From Paenibacillus piscarius (GTDB lineage Bacteria; Bacillota; Bacilli; Paenibacillales; Paenibacillaceae), in contig NZ_JAIEUI010000003.1 in the NCBI RefSeq assembly GCF_022234545.1, positions 230,500 to 294,499 on the forward strand: a stretch of DNA of 64,000 bases, written 5' to 3'. Below, in pieces: positions 1 through 8,201 of this stretch; position 1 is the first letter of the stretch; the number at the start of each line of letters is the position of its first letter. The translations under genes and the position numbers were made by a program. The notes under the pieces were generated by a model that saw only the letters and a program-made list of their open reading frames with translations, was not told where the DNA came from and did no database searches.

Positions 1-2
1 GC

Positions 3-2582
3 CAGGGGGAAGCTGGAAATACCGCTTTCCGGATGATTTTGCCGGAGGGCGGGGTTCTGATGGCGCATGTTCAGTGGGATGTGACCACAGGACCGGAAGG
101 CCGGCCGGTCCGGCTGTTCGGCATGATGCAGGATATTACCGAGCGTATGCTGATGGAGGAGCAATTGCGCGAGAGTGAGCGGAACTTCCGGCTGATGTCA
201 GAGAACTCACTGGATCTGATCTCCCGCCATTCGATTAAGGACAGTATCTTCCTGTATTGCTCTCCCGCCAGCCTGTCCCTGCTCGGCTATACGCCGGAAG
301 AGATGACCGGCACCAGCGCTTATGATTATCTGCATCCCGATGACCGGGCGATAATTATGGACCAGATGGCCGAGAGCGAGAAATCGGGCATTATTCCGCC
401 GTTCTCCTTCCGCTACCGCCACAAGAACGGCACGTACATCTGGTTTGAAACGAACAGCCGGTATATTTTTGACGGGCAGGGCCGGAAGACAGAGATTATT
501 GCGGTTGGCCGCGATATTACAGAACGCAAGCAGTTTGAATCGAAGCTGCAGGAGAACGAGCAACGCTACAAATCCCTGTTCGAGTACAACCCTGCGGCGG
601 TATATTCCATGAATCTGCAGGGCGAATATCTCACGGCGAATGCCAATCTGGAGGAGCTGAGCGGATACTCGCTGGAGGAGCTGCTGGGGAATTATTACGG
701 GCCCCTAGTCGCTGAGAAGGATATTGAGAAGACGCTGCATCACTTCACCCTTGCCAGCCAGGGGGAGCCGCAGAGCTACGACCTGACGGTGATCCACAAA
801 GACGGGCATCCGGTGGAGATCAATACGATCAATATCCCGATTGTTGTCGATAATGAGGTTGTAGGGGTATATGGAATCTCCCGCGATATCACGGATCACA
901 TCCGGTATACCGAGCAGATCGAGAAGCTGAGCAATGATTATACCCTGATTCTCAATGCGGTGTCTGAAGGGATATTCGGTCTGGATAACGAGGGCAGAGT
1001 GACCTTCATTAATCCTGCGGGCGCACATATGCTGGGCTTCGGACAAGACGAGATTACCGGCCGCCATTACCTGGACCACATTCAGCAGACTGCGCTTGAC
1101 GGCAATCATTACCAGCCGGAGGAATCGCCTCTGATCCGGGCAGTACAGGCAGGGCAGTCCTATCAGAGCAAGGATGCGGTGCTGTGGCGCAAGGACGGCT
1201 CCAGCTTCCTGGCCGAGTACCAGGTGACCCCTCTGTTCGATAAGGGCGAGCGCAAGGGAGCGGTTGTCGTCTTCCGTGACATCACAGATGAGCAGGAGAT
1301 TATCCGGGCGAAGGAGCTGGCGGAGAAGGCAGACCAGGCCAAATCCGAGTTCCTGGCAATCATGAGTCATGAGCTGCGTACCCCGATGAACGGCATTATA
1401 GGCATGACGGATCTGCTGGCCGAGACGGAGCTGGATGAGGAGCAGCGGGGGTACGCAGGGATTATCAGCGAGAGCAGTACATCCCTGCTATATATTCTTA
1501 ATGAGATTCTGGATTTCAGCAAGATTGAAGCCGGTAAAATGACACTCACCCACGAACCGGTCAGCCTGCGGGAGTTACTCGACAACATTACCGAACTCTT
1601 CATGCCCAAGGCGCGGGAAAAGGGTATTGAACTCTCCTCCCGGATCGCCGGCGATGTGCCGGAGCTGATTATGGGCGATGCTGCCCGCCTGCGCCAGGTG
1701 CTGGTGAACCTCGTCAGCAATGCCGTTAAGTTCACGGAGAAGGGACAGGTTGCCATCCGGCTGGATGCGGAGGTCTGCGGGGAGAACCGGGAGCTTACCC
1801 TGAGATTCAGCGTAAGGGATACAGGGATCGGCATCCCGCCAGAGAAGCAGCCGCTGCTGTTCCAGTCCTTCTCCCAGCTCCATCCGTCCATCAACCGCAA
1901 GTATGGGGGGACCGGACTGGGCCTCGCCATCTGCAAGCGGCTGGTTGAGCTGATGGGCGGGGCCATCACCGTGGAGAGCGAGGTGGGTGCAGGCTCTGAC
2001 TTCTACTTCACCCTGCCGGTGGGCACAGACCCGGAAGGTAGCCGGGCGGACACAGCTGACGGATCCGGCGAGCCTGATCCTGCAAGAGGAGAGCTTGCGG
2101 AACGGGCCCATGCGGAGGCTGAACTGGGCCGGGCGCAATCGGCAGCGGGCAGTGAGCTGCCGGTCCCGGCAGGGGAGGACTGCCCTGAGGCAGGTGTTAG
2201 CTCCATGCGGATACTGATCGCGGAGGATCACCCGGTCAACCAGAAGCTGCTGCTGACGATGCTGGGCAAGAAAGGCTACACTGCAGATCTGGTGGATAAC
2301 GGTGAAGCGGCACTGCAGGCGGTTCTTCATGAGCCGTACGATCTTGTATTCATGGATGTGCAGATGCCGGGAATGAGCGGTCTTACGGCAACGGACAGCA
2401 TCCGCCGTGAGGCTTCGCTTGAACATCAGCCTTTCATCACGGCAGTAACTGCCTTCGCGCGGGAAGAGGACCGGGAACGCTGCCGTGCAGCGGGAATGGA
2501 TGACTTTGTGAGCAAGCCGTTTCTGAGCGCGGATATTGACCGGATATTGAGGAAATGCCGCAGCAGGCAGGTGATTTCATGA
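3..2582 (+). CDS. Hybrid sensor histidine kinase with several PAS domains (5' end cut by window)
   Basis: The frame is open to the left edge, so the N-terminus is missing. Visible in order: the end of one PAS/PAC unit, then three PAS units, each closing in a motif like RDITE or RDITD. Next come a HisKA dimerisation helix with the phospho-accepting His at 1368-1370 (SHELRTP context), a HATPase domain with N-box and DTGIGIP and GTGLGL glycine motifs (about 1690-2010), a low-complexity linker (2030-2200) and a receiver domain. The receiver's acceptor Asp is at 2355-2357 (FMDVQMPG) and its conserved Lys is in SKPF near the end. This is a soluble-looking phosphorelay kinase; the signal is unknown. 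The stop overlaps the next start as ATGA, so the peptidase downstream is translationally coupled. Confidence 0.93.
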   Translation, partial: QGEAGNTAFRMILPEGGVLMAHVQWDVTTGPEGRPVRLFGMMQDITERMLMEEQLRESERNFRLMSENSLDLISRHSIKDSIFLYCSPASLSLLGYTPEEMTGTSAYDYLHPDDRAIIMDQMAESEKSGIIPPFSFRYRHKNGTYIWFETNSRYIFDGQGRKTEIIAVGRDITERKQFESKLQENEQRYKSLFEYNPAAVYSMNLQGEYLTANANLEELSGYSLEELLGNYYGPLVAEKDIEKTLHHFTLASQGEPQSYDLTVIHKDGHPVEINTINIPIVVDNEVVGVYGISRDITDHIRYTEQIEKLSNDYTLILNAVSEGIFGLDNEGRVTFINPAGAHMLGFGQDEITGRHYLDHIQQTALDGNHYQPEESPLIRAVQAGQSYQSKDAVLWRKDGSSFLAEYQVTPLFDKGERKGAVVVFRDITDEQEIIRAKELAEKADQAKSEFLAIMSHELRTPMNGIIGMTDLLAETELDEEQRGYAGIISESSTSLLYILNEILDFSKIEAGKMTLTHEPVSLRELLDNITELFMPKAREKGIELSSRIAGDVPELIMGDAARLRQVLVNLVSNAVKFTEKGQVAIRLDAEVCGENRELTLRFSVRDTGIGIPPEKQPLLFQSFSQLHPSINRKYGGTGLGLAICKRLVELMGGAITVESEVGAGSDFYFTLPVGTDPEGSRADTADGSGEPDPARGELAERAHAEAELGRAQSAAGSELPVPAGEDCPEAGVSSMRILIAEDHPVNQKLLLTMLGKKGYTADLVDNGEAALQAVLHEPYDLVFMDVQMPGMSGLTATDSIRREASLEHQPFITAVTAFAREEDRERCRAAGMDDFVSKPFLSADIDRILRKCRSRQVIS

Positions 2583-3199
2583 GCCGCGGGCCTTCCGGGC
2601 AGCGGCTCAGAGCAGAGGCTTATACGCAGTGGGAGACCGGTGTGGCCTCCCCTGCCTCGGCCTGCGGCCCGGCAACGATGGCTGCGCTGGCGGAATATTG
2701 GCATTCGCATCAGAACAGGGGGTTCGTCCCCGGTGTCCGTCATTTTGGTTCCAAAGCCGCGCAGATTAATTATATTTATACTCATCATGGGGGGACGCCC
2801 TGGGGCATGAGCGCCCGCAGCTTCGCAAGAGGGCTCAGGGCATACATCACCCAGGCGGCTCCCCCTGAATATGACCGTAACACGACTGTGAGAATATCGC
2901 TGTTCAATGACATTGCCCGCTACAGAGCCGAGATCGATGCCGGGCGTCCCTTGGCCCTGAAGTTCGATAAGTGGTTCAGCCTGCGCTGGCGGGGCAGGTA
3001 TGTCTATGATTATCATTGGGTCCTCGGAATCGGCTATGAGAATCAGCAGGACGGCTCCTGCACACTGCTTGTTCATGACAACGGAGTGCGGCATCAGGGC
3101 GGCGGCTATACTCCGGGCAGAGAACGTCAGATCTCTTATGAGGCAAACAGACGGATCATTACCATGGTATCGCTGGACATCCCCGCGGGGCCTCAATGA
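2579..3199 (+). CDS. C39-like (papain-fold) peptidase, 206 aa
   Basis: I chose the ATG at 2579, which overlaps the kinase stop as ATGA and has AGGTGA seven bases upstream; an ATG 24 bases earlier lacks a good site. The protein shows a papain-fold triad: Cys29 in SACGPATM, His146 in DYHWVLGIGY and Asp167 in VHDNG. This layout fits the peptidase_C39_2 / C39-like family. No signal peptide or membrane segment is visible, so it probably acts in the cytoplasm or is exported by an unknown route. The coupling to a sensor kinase is unusual and suggests a shared signalling function, but no substrate can be named. It could also be a non-peptidase member of the papain fold. Confidence 0.75.
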   Translation: MSRGPSGQRLRAEAYTQWETGVASPASACGPATMAALAEYWHSHQNRGFVPGVRHFGSKAAQINYIYTHHGGTPWGMSARSFARGLRAYITQAAPPEYDRNTTVRISLFNDIARYRAEIDAGRPLALKFDKWFSLRWRGRYVYDYHWVLGIGYENQQDGSCTLLVHDNGVRHQGGGYTPGRERQISYEANRRIITMVSLDIPAGPQ

Positions 3200-3216
3200 A
3201 GATGAAATCTCAAATT

Positions 3217-3252
3217 CAAACGTTTGCACAAAACGCGCCGTTAAGATAAAAT
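3217..3252 (+). promoter_or_regulatory. pulA promoter overlapped by a cre/LacI-type operator
   Basis: TTGCAC (3224-3229), a 17-base spacer and TAAAAT (3247-3252) form a good sigma-A promoter. The palindrome CAAACGTTTG (3217-3226) covers the -35 box. The 14-base site around it matches the CcpA cre consensus at 12 of 14 positions on either strand and also resembles MalR-type LacI-family operators. Repression by carbon source or maltodextrin availability is therefore likely for pullulanase. Confidence 0.6.
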
Positions 3253-3347
3253 TTCATATGAATACACCTGATATACATAGGCTTTCAAGTGAATTTCCCG
3301 GGATTAAAGCCATATATTGCAGGTAAGGATAAAGGAGGCGGTCAGCC

Positions 3348-5303
3348 TTGTCAGTACAAAAAGAAATGAAGGAACCCATTCACTACGGAGATCCGGCGGC
3401 TACCGGCGGGATATCCGTGTTTGACCGTGAGTTCGACGAGCTATTCGGTTATGACGGAGATGATCTGGGTCTGAGCTATTCCTCAGCGGGCTCTGACATC
3501 TGTCTGTGGGCACCGACCGCCGGGGAGGCGGTACTAATCCTCTATGACTCCTGGCAGGAGGCAGAGGGACAGCGGCTTCCGATGGCCCGCGACGTCCGGG
3601 GGACCTGGAGAATCAGCGTTCCGGGCGATCTGGACGGAAAATTCTACACCTATGCGGTGCTGATCGGGGGACAGTGGCATGAGGCGGTTGACCCTTATGC
3701 CCGCGCGGTCGGTGTGAACGGCGACAGAGGCGCTATTCTGGATCTGCGCAAGACGGACCCTGTGCGCTGGACAGAGGACAAACCGCCGCTGGAGGACCCG
3801 GTGGATGCGGTAATCTATGAGCTTCATCTTCGTGACCTGTCGGTTCATCCGGCCAGCGGGATTAAGCACAAAGGGCAATACCTGGGCCTGGCGGAAGCGG
3901 GAACCCGCGGCCCTGAAGGGATTGCGACCGGGCTTGATCATATCGCCGGGCTGGGCGTAACCCATGTGCAGCTACTGCCTATCTATGATTATGCTACCGA
4001 GAGTGTGGATGAGACCCGGCTTGCGGAGCCCCATTATAATTGGGGCTATGATCCCAAGAACTACAATGCGCCTGAAGGCTCCTATGCCACAGACCCGTAT
4101 CTTCCGGGCCTGCGTATCCGGGAGCTGAAGACGATGATCCAGGCGCTGCATGACCGCGGCCTGCGGGTCATCATGGATGTGGTATACAATCATGTGTATG
4201 ACGGCTTCCGCGTCAATTTCACCAAGCTGGTCCCCGGCTATTATCTGCGTTATAAGAAGGACGGGCAGTTGTCGAACGGCTCCGGCTGCGGGAATGATAC
4301 CGCCTCCGAGCGGAAGATGATGTCCCGCTTCATTGTTGAATCCGTGCTGTACTGGGCTAGGGAGTACCATATCGACGGCTTCCGCTTCGATCTGATGGGC
4401 CTGCATGATATAGGGACGATGAACGAGATCCGCCGCCGTCTGGATGAGCTGGACCCGTCGATCCTGACGATAGGTGAAGGCTGGGTAATGGAGACGGAGC
4501 TGGCCGAGGAGCTGCGGGCGAACCAGTCCCAGGCCAATCAGATGCCGGGCATTGGGCACTTCAACGACGGCTTCCGCGATGCAGTGAAGGGCAATATCTT
4601 TTTGCATGACCAGAAGGGCTTCATCAGCGGCGGCATCGGCTTTGAGCGCAATGTGAAGGTCGGCATCGCCGGAGGGATTTACTACGCCCCGGGCCTCGGC
4701 CAATACGCCCAGGAGCCGCAGCAGAGCGTCAACTTCGTGGAATGTCATGACAATCATACATTGTGGGATAAGCTGCTCTTGTCTACGGCAGGGGGAGAAG
4801 ACGGTCAGCGCCGTGCCATGCACCATCTGGCCTCGGCCATCGTGCTGACCAGCCAGGGCATTCCGTTCATCCATGCCGGGCAGGAGTTCCTGCGGACCAA
4901 GGGGCTGGTGGAGAACAGCTACAAATCACCGGTCGAGGTGAATTGGCTGGATTGGGAACGCTGCGCAGAGCATGGCGAGTCGGTCGATTACATGAAGCGG
5001 CTGATTGCGCTGCGCGCAGCTCACCCCGCCTTCCGGCTGCGGACCGCCGATGAGATCCGTGACCATCTGGTCTTCGAGGAGGCTCCGGCCCATTCGGTAG
5101 CCTTCACGCTCCGCGATCATGCCGGCGGTGATCCCGCACAGCATCTGTACGTACTGTACAATGCGAACCCGGATGGCGCAGCATTGAAGCTGCCTGAGCT
5201 GGGCGAATGGAGCGTCGTATTCAGCGGAGCGCATATAGCCCGTCTGGACAATGGCACTTTAACGGCTGATGGCATCGGCATGATCGTACTTGCTGTTAAC
5301 TAA
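3348..5303 (+). CDS. pulA: Type I pullulanase (alpha-1,6 debranching enzyme), 651 aa
   Basis: It starts with TTG at 3348 behind AAAGGAGG. An N-terminal CBM48-type beta domain (about residues 20-110) precedes a GH13 catalytic barrel. The type I signature VIYELHLRDLS is present. The catalytic residues are Asp348 (GFRFDLMGL), Glu377 (IGEGW) and Asp468 (ECHDNHTLWDK), with YNHVYDG as region I and a C-terminal beta domain after about residue 570. It hydrolyses alpha-1,6 branches in pullulan, glycogen and limit dextrins. There is no signal peptide, so it is cytoplasmic and probably acts on imported dextrins or glycogen. It has its own promoter with a cre-like operator and stands alone. Confidence 0.95.
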   Translation: MSVQKEMKEPIHYGDPAATGGISVFDREFDELFGYDGDDLGLSYSSAGSDICLWAPTAGEAVLILYDSWQEAEGQRLPMARDVRGTWRISVPGDLDGKFYTYAVLIGGQWHEAVDPYARAVGVNGDRGAILDLRKTDPVRWTEDKPPLEDPVDAVIYELHLRDLSVHPASGIKHKGQYLGLAEAGTRGPEGIATGLDHIAGLGVTHVQLLPIYDYATESVDETRLAEPHYNWGYDPKNYNAPEGSYATDPYLPGLRIRELKTMIQALHDRGLRVIMDVVYNHVYDGFRVNFTKLVPGYYLRYKKDGQLSNGSGCGNDTASERKMMSRFIVESVLYWAREYHIDGFRFDLMGLHDIGTMNEIRRRLDELDPSILTIGEGWVMETELAEELRANQSQANQMPGIGHFNDGFRDAVKGNIFLHDQKGFISGGIGFERNVKVGIAGGIYYAPGLGQYAQEPQQSVNFVECHDNHTLWDKLLLSTAGGEDGQRRAMHHLASAIVLTSQGIPFIHAGQEFLRTKGLVENSYKSPVEVNWLDWERCAEHGESVDYMKRLIALRAAHPAFRLRTADEIRDHLVFEEAPAHSVAFTLRDHAGGDPAQHLYVLYNANPDGAALKLPELGEWSVVFSGAHIARLDNGTLTADGIGMIVLAVN

Positions 5304-5321
5304 CTCATACGTATCAAGCAG

Positions 5322-5347
5322 AAGCAGGCTGTCTGGGCAGCCTGCTT
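5322..5347 (+). terminator. Rho-independent terminator after pulA
   Basis: Ten-base perfect arms AAGCAGGCTG / CAGCCTGCTT with a six-base loop lie 18 bases after the pulA stop. The T-rich tail is short. Confidence 0.75.
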
Positions 5348-5365
5348 TGTGCTTAAGTAGGAAAT

Positions 5366-5545
5366 TATGATTTTCGTTCGGTGTGGATAAGTTGTGCGTG
5401 TAGGCGCGTGAGCCTGATATGGTCGAAAAACCGACCATAATAGTGATGCCGCACGAGTTTTGTTCTGTGCGTGGACTATGAACGGTTGCATGAACCAGCT
5501 GAATGAAGCGCCTGGCTAGAATGTATGCGGAAAACCGAATACAAT
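5366..5545. repeat. Degenerate ~51-bp intergenic repeat array, family of the 43.7 kb array
   Basis: Two clear units and two degenerate ones lie between the pulA terminator and the next gene. One unit carries the hairpin TATGGTCG / CGACCATA (5418-5439); the next clear one carries TGTAT / ATACA (5522-5543). Both have the loop core CGAAAAACCG or CGGAAAACCG seen in the 43.7 kb array. Unit starts fall near 5366, 5417, 5469 and 5521. No gene is seen here. Confidence 0.6.
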
Positions 5546-5568
5546 GTGAGGAGCAGTAGTACCCGCCA

Positions 5569-6435
5569 CTAATCCTTACATCGGATTTTAAAAGCACACA
5601 TCAGAGCCGAAATGGCAGTGAGCAGCCACACCAGCAAACAGAGGCTGGCAAGCATCGGAAACAAGTCTACCTCAAACATAGAACGCCCAAGACCAGTCTG
5701 AACAGCTATTAACAAAATGGCCATCAGCCAAGCGATGCAGCCTGTGTGCAAGAGCAGGCGTTGTCTGTCCTGCCGATAATTCGAATGCTCCAGCAGCCAG
5801 GCCGGTAACAGTAGGGTTTGGAGGGAGTGGAAGCCAATGCCATGCAGCACAATATAATTGCCTCCAGCTGTGGTAAAACGGCCTTGTAAGCTCATCATCA
5901 TCAGTCCGGCCAGATTAGCGATGAATACCGACAGCAAGGCATAACGGATACCGGTGATAAGTATAGGGCGCGATAAGGGAGCCTTCATTTTCAGAAATTG
6001 GACCGCCAGCAGAATACCCCCGATGACAAAAGAAAGAGATAGGACGCCAAATAAAGCTCCCGCAAGGGTGTCCACCAGGCTGCCGGCTTTAGAGAACCGG
6101 GGATTGAAGCCCCGGAAATTCTGTAGGGTTTCAATTGCATAGCTGTAGGAAGCAGCAACAATATTAAGCCGGCGAACCACTTTTCTCATACGGGTGGTAA
6201 AGCCTGCAAGGGGAAAGATCGCAGCAATGGATAACAGAAAAATGCCTAAGGCTGCTGCAAATGAGAATACATTTTGAATATTCCCCTCCGGCAGTACAAC
6301 TGCTCCTTGAAAGAACATAATGACAGCAGCATATCCCGCAATAGCAAACCCAAGCAGGCCAAGCATAACGAGCGTTTTTTCACGCTTAAAAATAGATACG
6401 GCAGATATTAATAACCCGTTGAATATTGGGTGCAC
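5569..6435 (-). CDS. Multi-pass membrane protein of unknown function, 288 aa
   Basis: GTG start at 6435 with AGAGGTGA upstream. I do not recognise the family. About seven hydrophobic segments are visible: roughly residues 20-45, 52-72, 125-150, 160-180, 190-215, 230-250 and 257-280. A basic cytoplasmic stretch (RMRKVVRRL) follows the second segment. No transporter or enzyme motif stands out. It lies just downstream of the TetR gene on the same strand and carries a near-copy of that regulator's operator against its ribosome binding site, so it is probably the regulator's main target. It may be a drug- or stress-related permease, but that is inference only. Confidence 0.75.
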   Translation of the reverse strand: MHPIFNGLLISAVSIFKREKTLVMLGLLGFAIAGYAAVIMFFQGAVVLPEGNIQNVFSFAAALGIFLLSIAAIFPLAGFTTRMRKVVRRLNIVAASYSYAIETLQNFRGFNPRFSKAGSLVDTLAGALFGVLSLSFVIGGILLAVQFLKMKAPLSRPILITGIRYALLSVFIANLAGLMMMSLQGRFTTAGGNYIVLHGIGFHSLQTLLLPAWLLEHSNYRQDRQRLLLHTGCIAWLMAILLIAVQTGLGRSMFEVDLFPMLASLCLLVWLLTAISALMCAFKIRCKD

Positions 6436-6453
6436 GATTAGCTCACCTCTTAA

Positions 6454-6479
6454 ATTTATTTATCAATCAATAAGTAATC
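6454..6479. promoter_or_regulatory. Second TetR-type operator, before the membrane-protein gene
   Basis: The left arm ATTTATTTATCA differs at one base from the arm of the 7079-7104 palindrome. The right arm matches at 8 of 12 positions, and the two-base spacer is conserved. It lies 19-44 bases upstream of the GTG start of the 288-aa membrane protein. Confidence 0.6.
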
Positions 6480-6539
6480 CTCAAAATAATGGCAAGCAGT
6501 AACAGATCCGAATCCATCCGTTTGCTGCTTGCACATCCT

Positions 6540-7061
6540 TCAGTTTTTAGTTGAAAGAATGGATTGTTTTATTTCTGTTAAATCAAGCACCTCGGATAAC
6601 GTGACCAGCAGCCCCATGCTCATGAAACGGATTGCCTTTTCTTCCGCATCGGGTAACCCGGCTCTCTGAAATTTTGCAGTCACTTCATCAAAAATAGTCT
6701 TATAAAGCTCAGCAGAATGCTGTTTGATCCCTGCTTCCGATATGGTGTAAGCCTGCATGACCATCAATACCTCGGAACGGTGTGTCTCCATTAAGCTAAA
6801 AAAACTGGCGCCCATAGCGCCAACCAACTGGTCAGCAGGTGCCTCGACCGCCATAAAAGTGTCATGAATCCGCTCGTAGGCACGTTTTAACACAGCTATA
6901 TATAAGTCTTCTTTGTTGTCAAAAAAATGAAAGATGTAGGGCTGTGTAACTCCTGCGGCTCTAGCTACCATAGCAGTAGTTGTCCTGTAGTAGTCATATT
7001 CTGCAAACAAGGTTAATGCGCTTTCCATTATTTTCTGTTTCTTATCTTCCTTTGCTGCCAT
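6540..7061 (-). CDS. TetR/AcrR family transcriptional regulator, 173 aa
   Basis: I chose the ATG at 7061; a TTG at 7076 in the same frame has no visible ribosome binding site. An N-terminal helix-turn-helix (about residues 10-55, with GVTQPYIFHFFDNKEDLY) is typical of TetR, followed by an all-helical ligand and dimer domain. A perfect 12-2-12 palindrome lies just upstream of its start and a near-copy lies before the membrane-protein gene downstream. It therefore probably represses both itself and that gene. The Nudix gene diverges from the same intergenic region and may also be affected. Confidence 0.88.
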   Translation of the reverse strand: MAAKEDKKQKIMESALTLFAEYDYYRTTTAMVARAAGVTQPYIFHFFDNKEDLYIAVLKRAYERIHDTFMAVEAPADQLVGAMGASFFSLMETHRSEVLMVMQAYTISEAGIKQHSAELYKTIFDEVTAKFQRAGLPDAEEKAIRFMSMGLLVTLSEVLDLTEIKQSILSTKN

Positions 7062-7078
7062 TGCGATCAGTTCCAATC

Positions 7079-7104
7079 ATTTATTTATCGTGCGATAAAT
7101 AAAT
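7079..7104. promoter_or_regulatory. Perfect 26-bp palindromic operator of the TetR regulator
   Basis: The arms ATTTATTTATCG and CGATAAATAAAT are exact reverse complements around the spacer TG. The site sits between the divergent TetR and Nudix genes and is repeated imperfectly at 6454-6479. Confidence 0.75.
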
Positions 7105-7178
7105 CATATAAAAGTATGATTTATCTGTCAATGCTATACTAAGCTAAATACAGTAGAACTTAGAAGGACGTGAAAAAG

Positions 7179-7634
7179 ATGAGCAATTATATTAAACAAA
7201 TCCGGGCCTTAGTCGGAACCCATCCCCTCATTATGGCAGGAGCTTGTGTGATTTTGCTGGATTCTCATGGGCGATTATTATTGCAACAGAGAACAGATAA
7301 CGGCATGTGGGGATTACCTGGAGGCTCCATGGAGCCGGGGGAAGAGATGATCGAGGTGGCGAAGCGGGAGCTTTGGGAAGAGGTAGGACTAGAGGCGCTG
7401 GATTTAGAGCTTCTGGATTTATTTTCCGGGCCGGAGCTGTATTACCAATATCCCAATGGAGACGAAGTACATAATGTTGTTGCAGCATATCTGTGCAAGG
7501 ATTACCAGGGAACGATTAGAGGAGACGGGGATGAGGTGCAGGATATTCAGTTTTTTGAGCTGGATCGATTGCCAAGTCACATAAGCCCTCCAGACCGGCC
7601 CATCATATCAAGGTTTCTAAGAGATCAGTTGTAG
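7179..7634 (+). CDS. Nudix hydrolase, 151 aa
   Basis: I chose the ATG at 7179, which has AGAAGGA about ten bases upstream; a GTG at 7170 lies too close to that site. The Nudix box is complete: a Gly-rich start (LPGGSMEPGEE) followed by the REL-EE-G core (KRELWEEVGLE). An N-terminal beta-sheet binds the nucleoside part. Members cleave nucleoside diphosphates linked to another moiety, often dNTPs or sugar nucleotides; the substrate cannot be read from sequence. It diverges from the TetR gene across the palindromic operator and has a strong terminator downstream. Confidence 0.9.
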   Translation: MSNYIKQIRALVGTHPLIMAGACVILLDSHGRLLLQQRTDNGMWGLPGGSMEPGEEMIEVAKRELWEEVGLEALDLELLDLFSGPELYYQYPNGDEVHNVVAAYLCKDYQGTIRGDGDEVQDIQFFELDRLPSHISPPDRPIISRFLRDQL

Positions 7635-7669
7635 CACCATCAAAGTTCAGAAATAAGCTCCGATTTTAA

Positions 7670-7705
7670 CGCTCTTTGGAGGAAAATCTCCAAGGAGCGC
7701 TTTTT
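7670..7705 (+). terminator. Terminator after the Nudix gene
   Basis: Twelve-base arms CGCTCTTTGGAG / CTCCAAGGAGCG with one wobble are followed by five T residues. Confidence 0.85.
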
Positions 7706-7793
7706 AGTATCTGGTTATCTGAGTCGGCACTAGTACCCGCAACCCCGCTGTAGCCCGCTTTTTCAAAAATAATTCACCATCTATCATGAATAC

Positions 7794-7853
7794 TACTTCA
7801 TCTGTCGTAGTAATTGTGCTACACTGAACTTAATTACTACGACAGATGAAGTA
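7794..7853. promoter_or_regulatory. Pair of inverted PadR-type operators around the padR promoter
   Basis: Two 22-base copies in inverted orientation (7794-7815 and 7832-7853) are exact reverse complements. Each is itself an imperfect dyad with ends TTACT and AGTAA. The 16 bases between them hold TACACT (7820-7825), a plausible -10, so both copies flank the promoter. The second copy ends just before the ribosome binding site of padR. This is the expected geometry for tight autoregulation. Confidence 0.65.
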
Positions 7854-7868
7854 ATAGGAGGCAGACCA

Positions 7869-8195
7869 TTGATCAGCAGTGATGTGATCAGGGGATATAA
7901 CGATACGATGATCCTCTACATGCTTCTGGACGGGGAGTCTTACGGCTATGAGATATCCAAGAACATCCGTAAGCTCTCGGAGGAGAAGTACATTATGAAG
8001 GAGACGACGCTCTACTCAGCGTTCGCCCGGCTGGAGAAGAACGGGTATATCGATTCTTTTTATCTGGATGAGACGTTCGGCAAGAGACGCACCTACTACC
8101 GTATCACTCCCCTGGGCCTGGCTTATTACCGGGCGAAATGTGAGGAATGGCAGGTCACGCAGGAAGTCATTAACCAATTCATAAAGGAGCTGTGA
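7869..8195 (+). CDS. PadR family transcriptional regulator, 108 aa
   Basis: TTG start with TAGGAGG upstream. The winged helix-turn-helix spans most of the protein: YGYEISKNI, then the recognition helix near TTLYSAFARLEKNGYI and the wing with RRTYYRITPLG. This is the short PadR class (PF03551) without a long effector domain. It is followed after six bases by a membrane protein with a permease-prefix domain, a common pairing in Bacillota. The doubled inverted operator upstream points to autoregulation of the pair. Confidence 0.9.
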   Translation: MISSDVIRGYNDTMILYMLLDGESYGYEISKNIRKLSEEKYIMKETTLYSAFARLEKNGYIDSFYLDETFGKRRTYYRITPLGLAYYRAKCEEWQVTQEVINQFIKEL

Positions 8196-8201
8196 AGAAC
8201 C

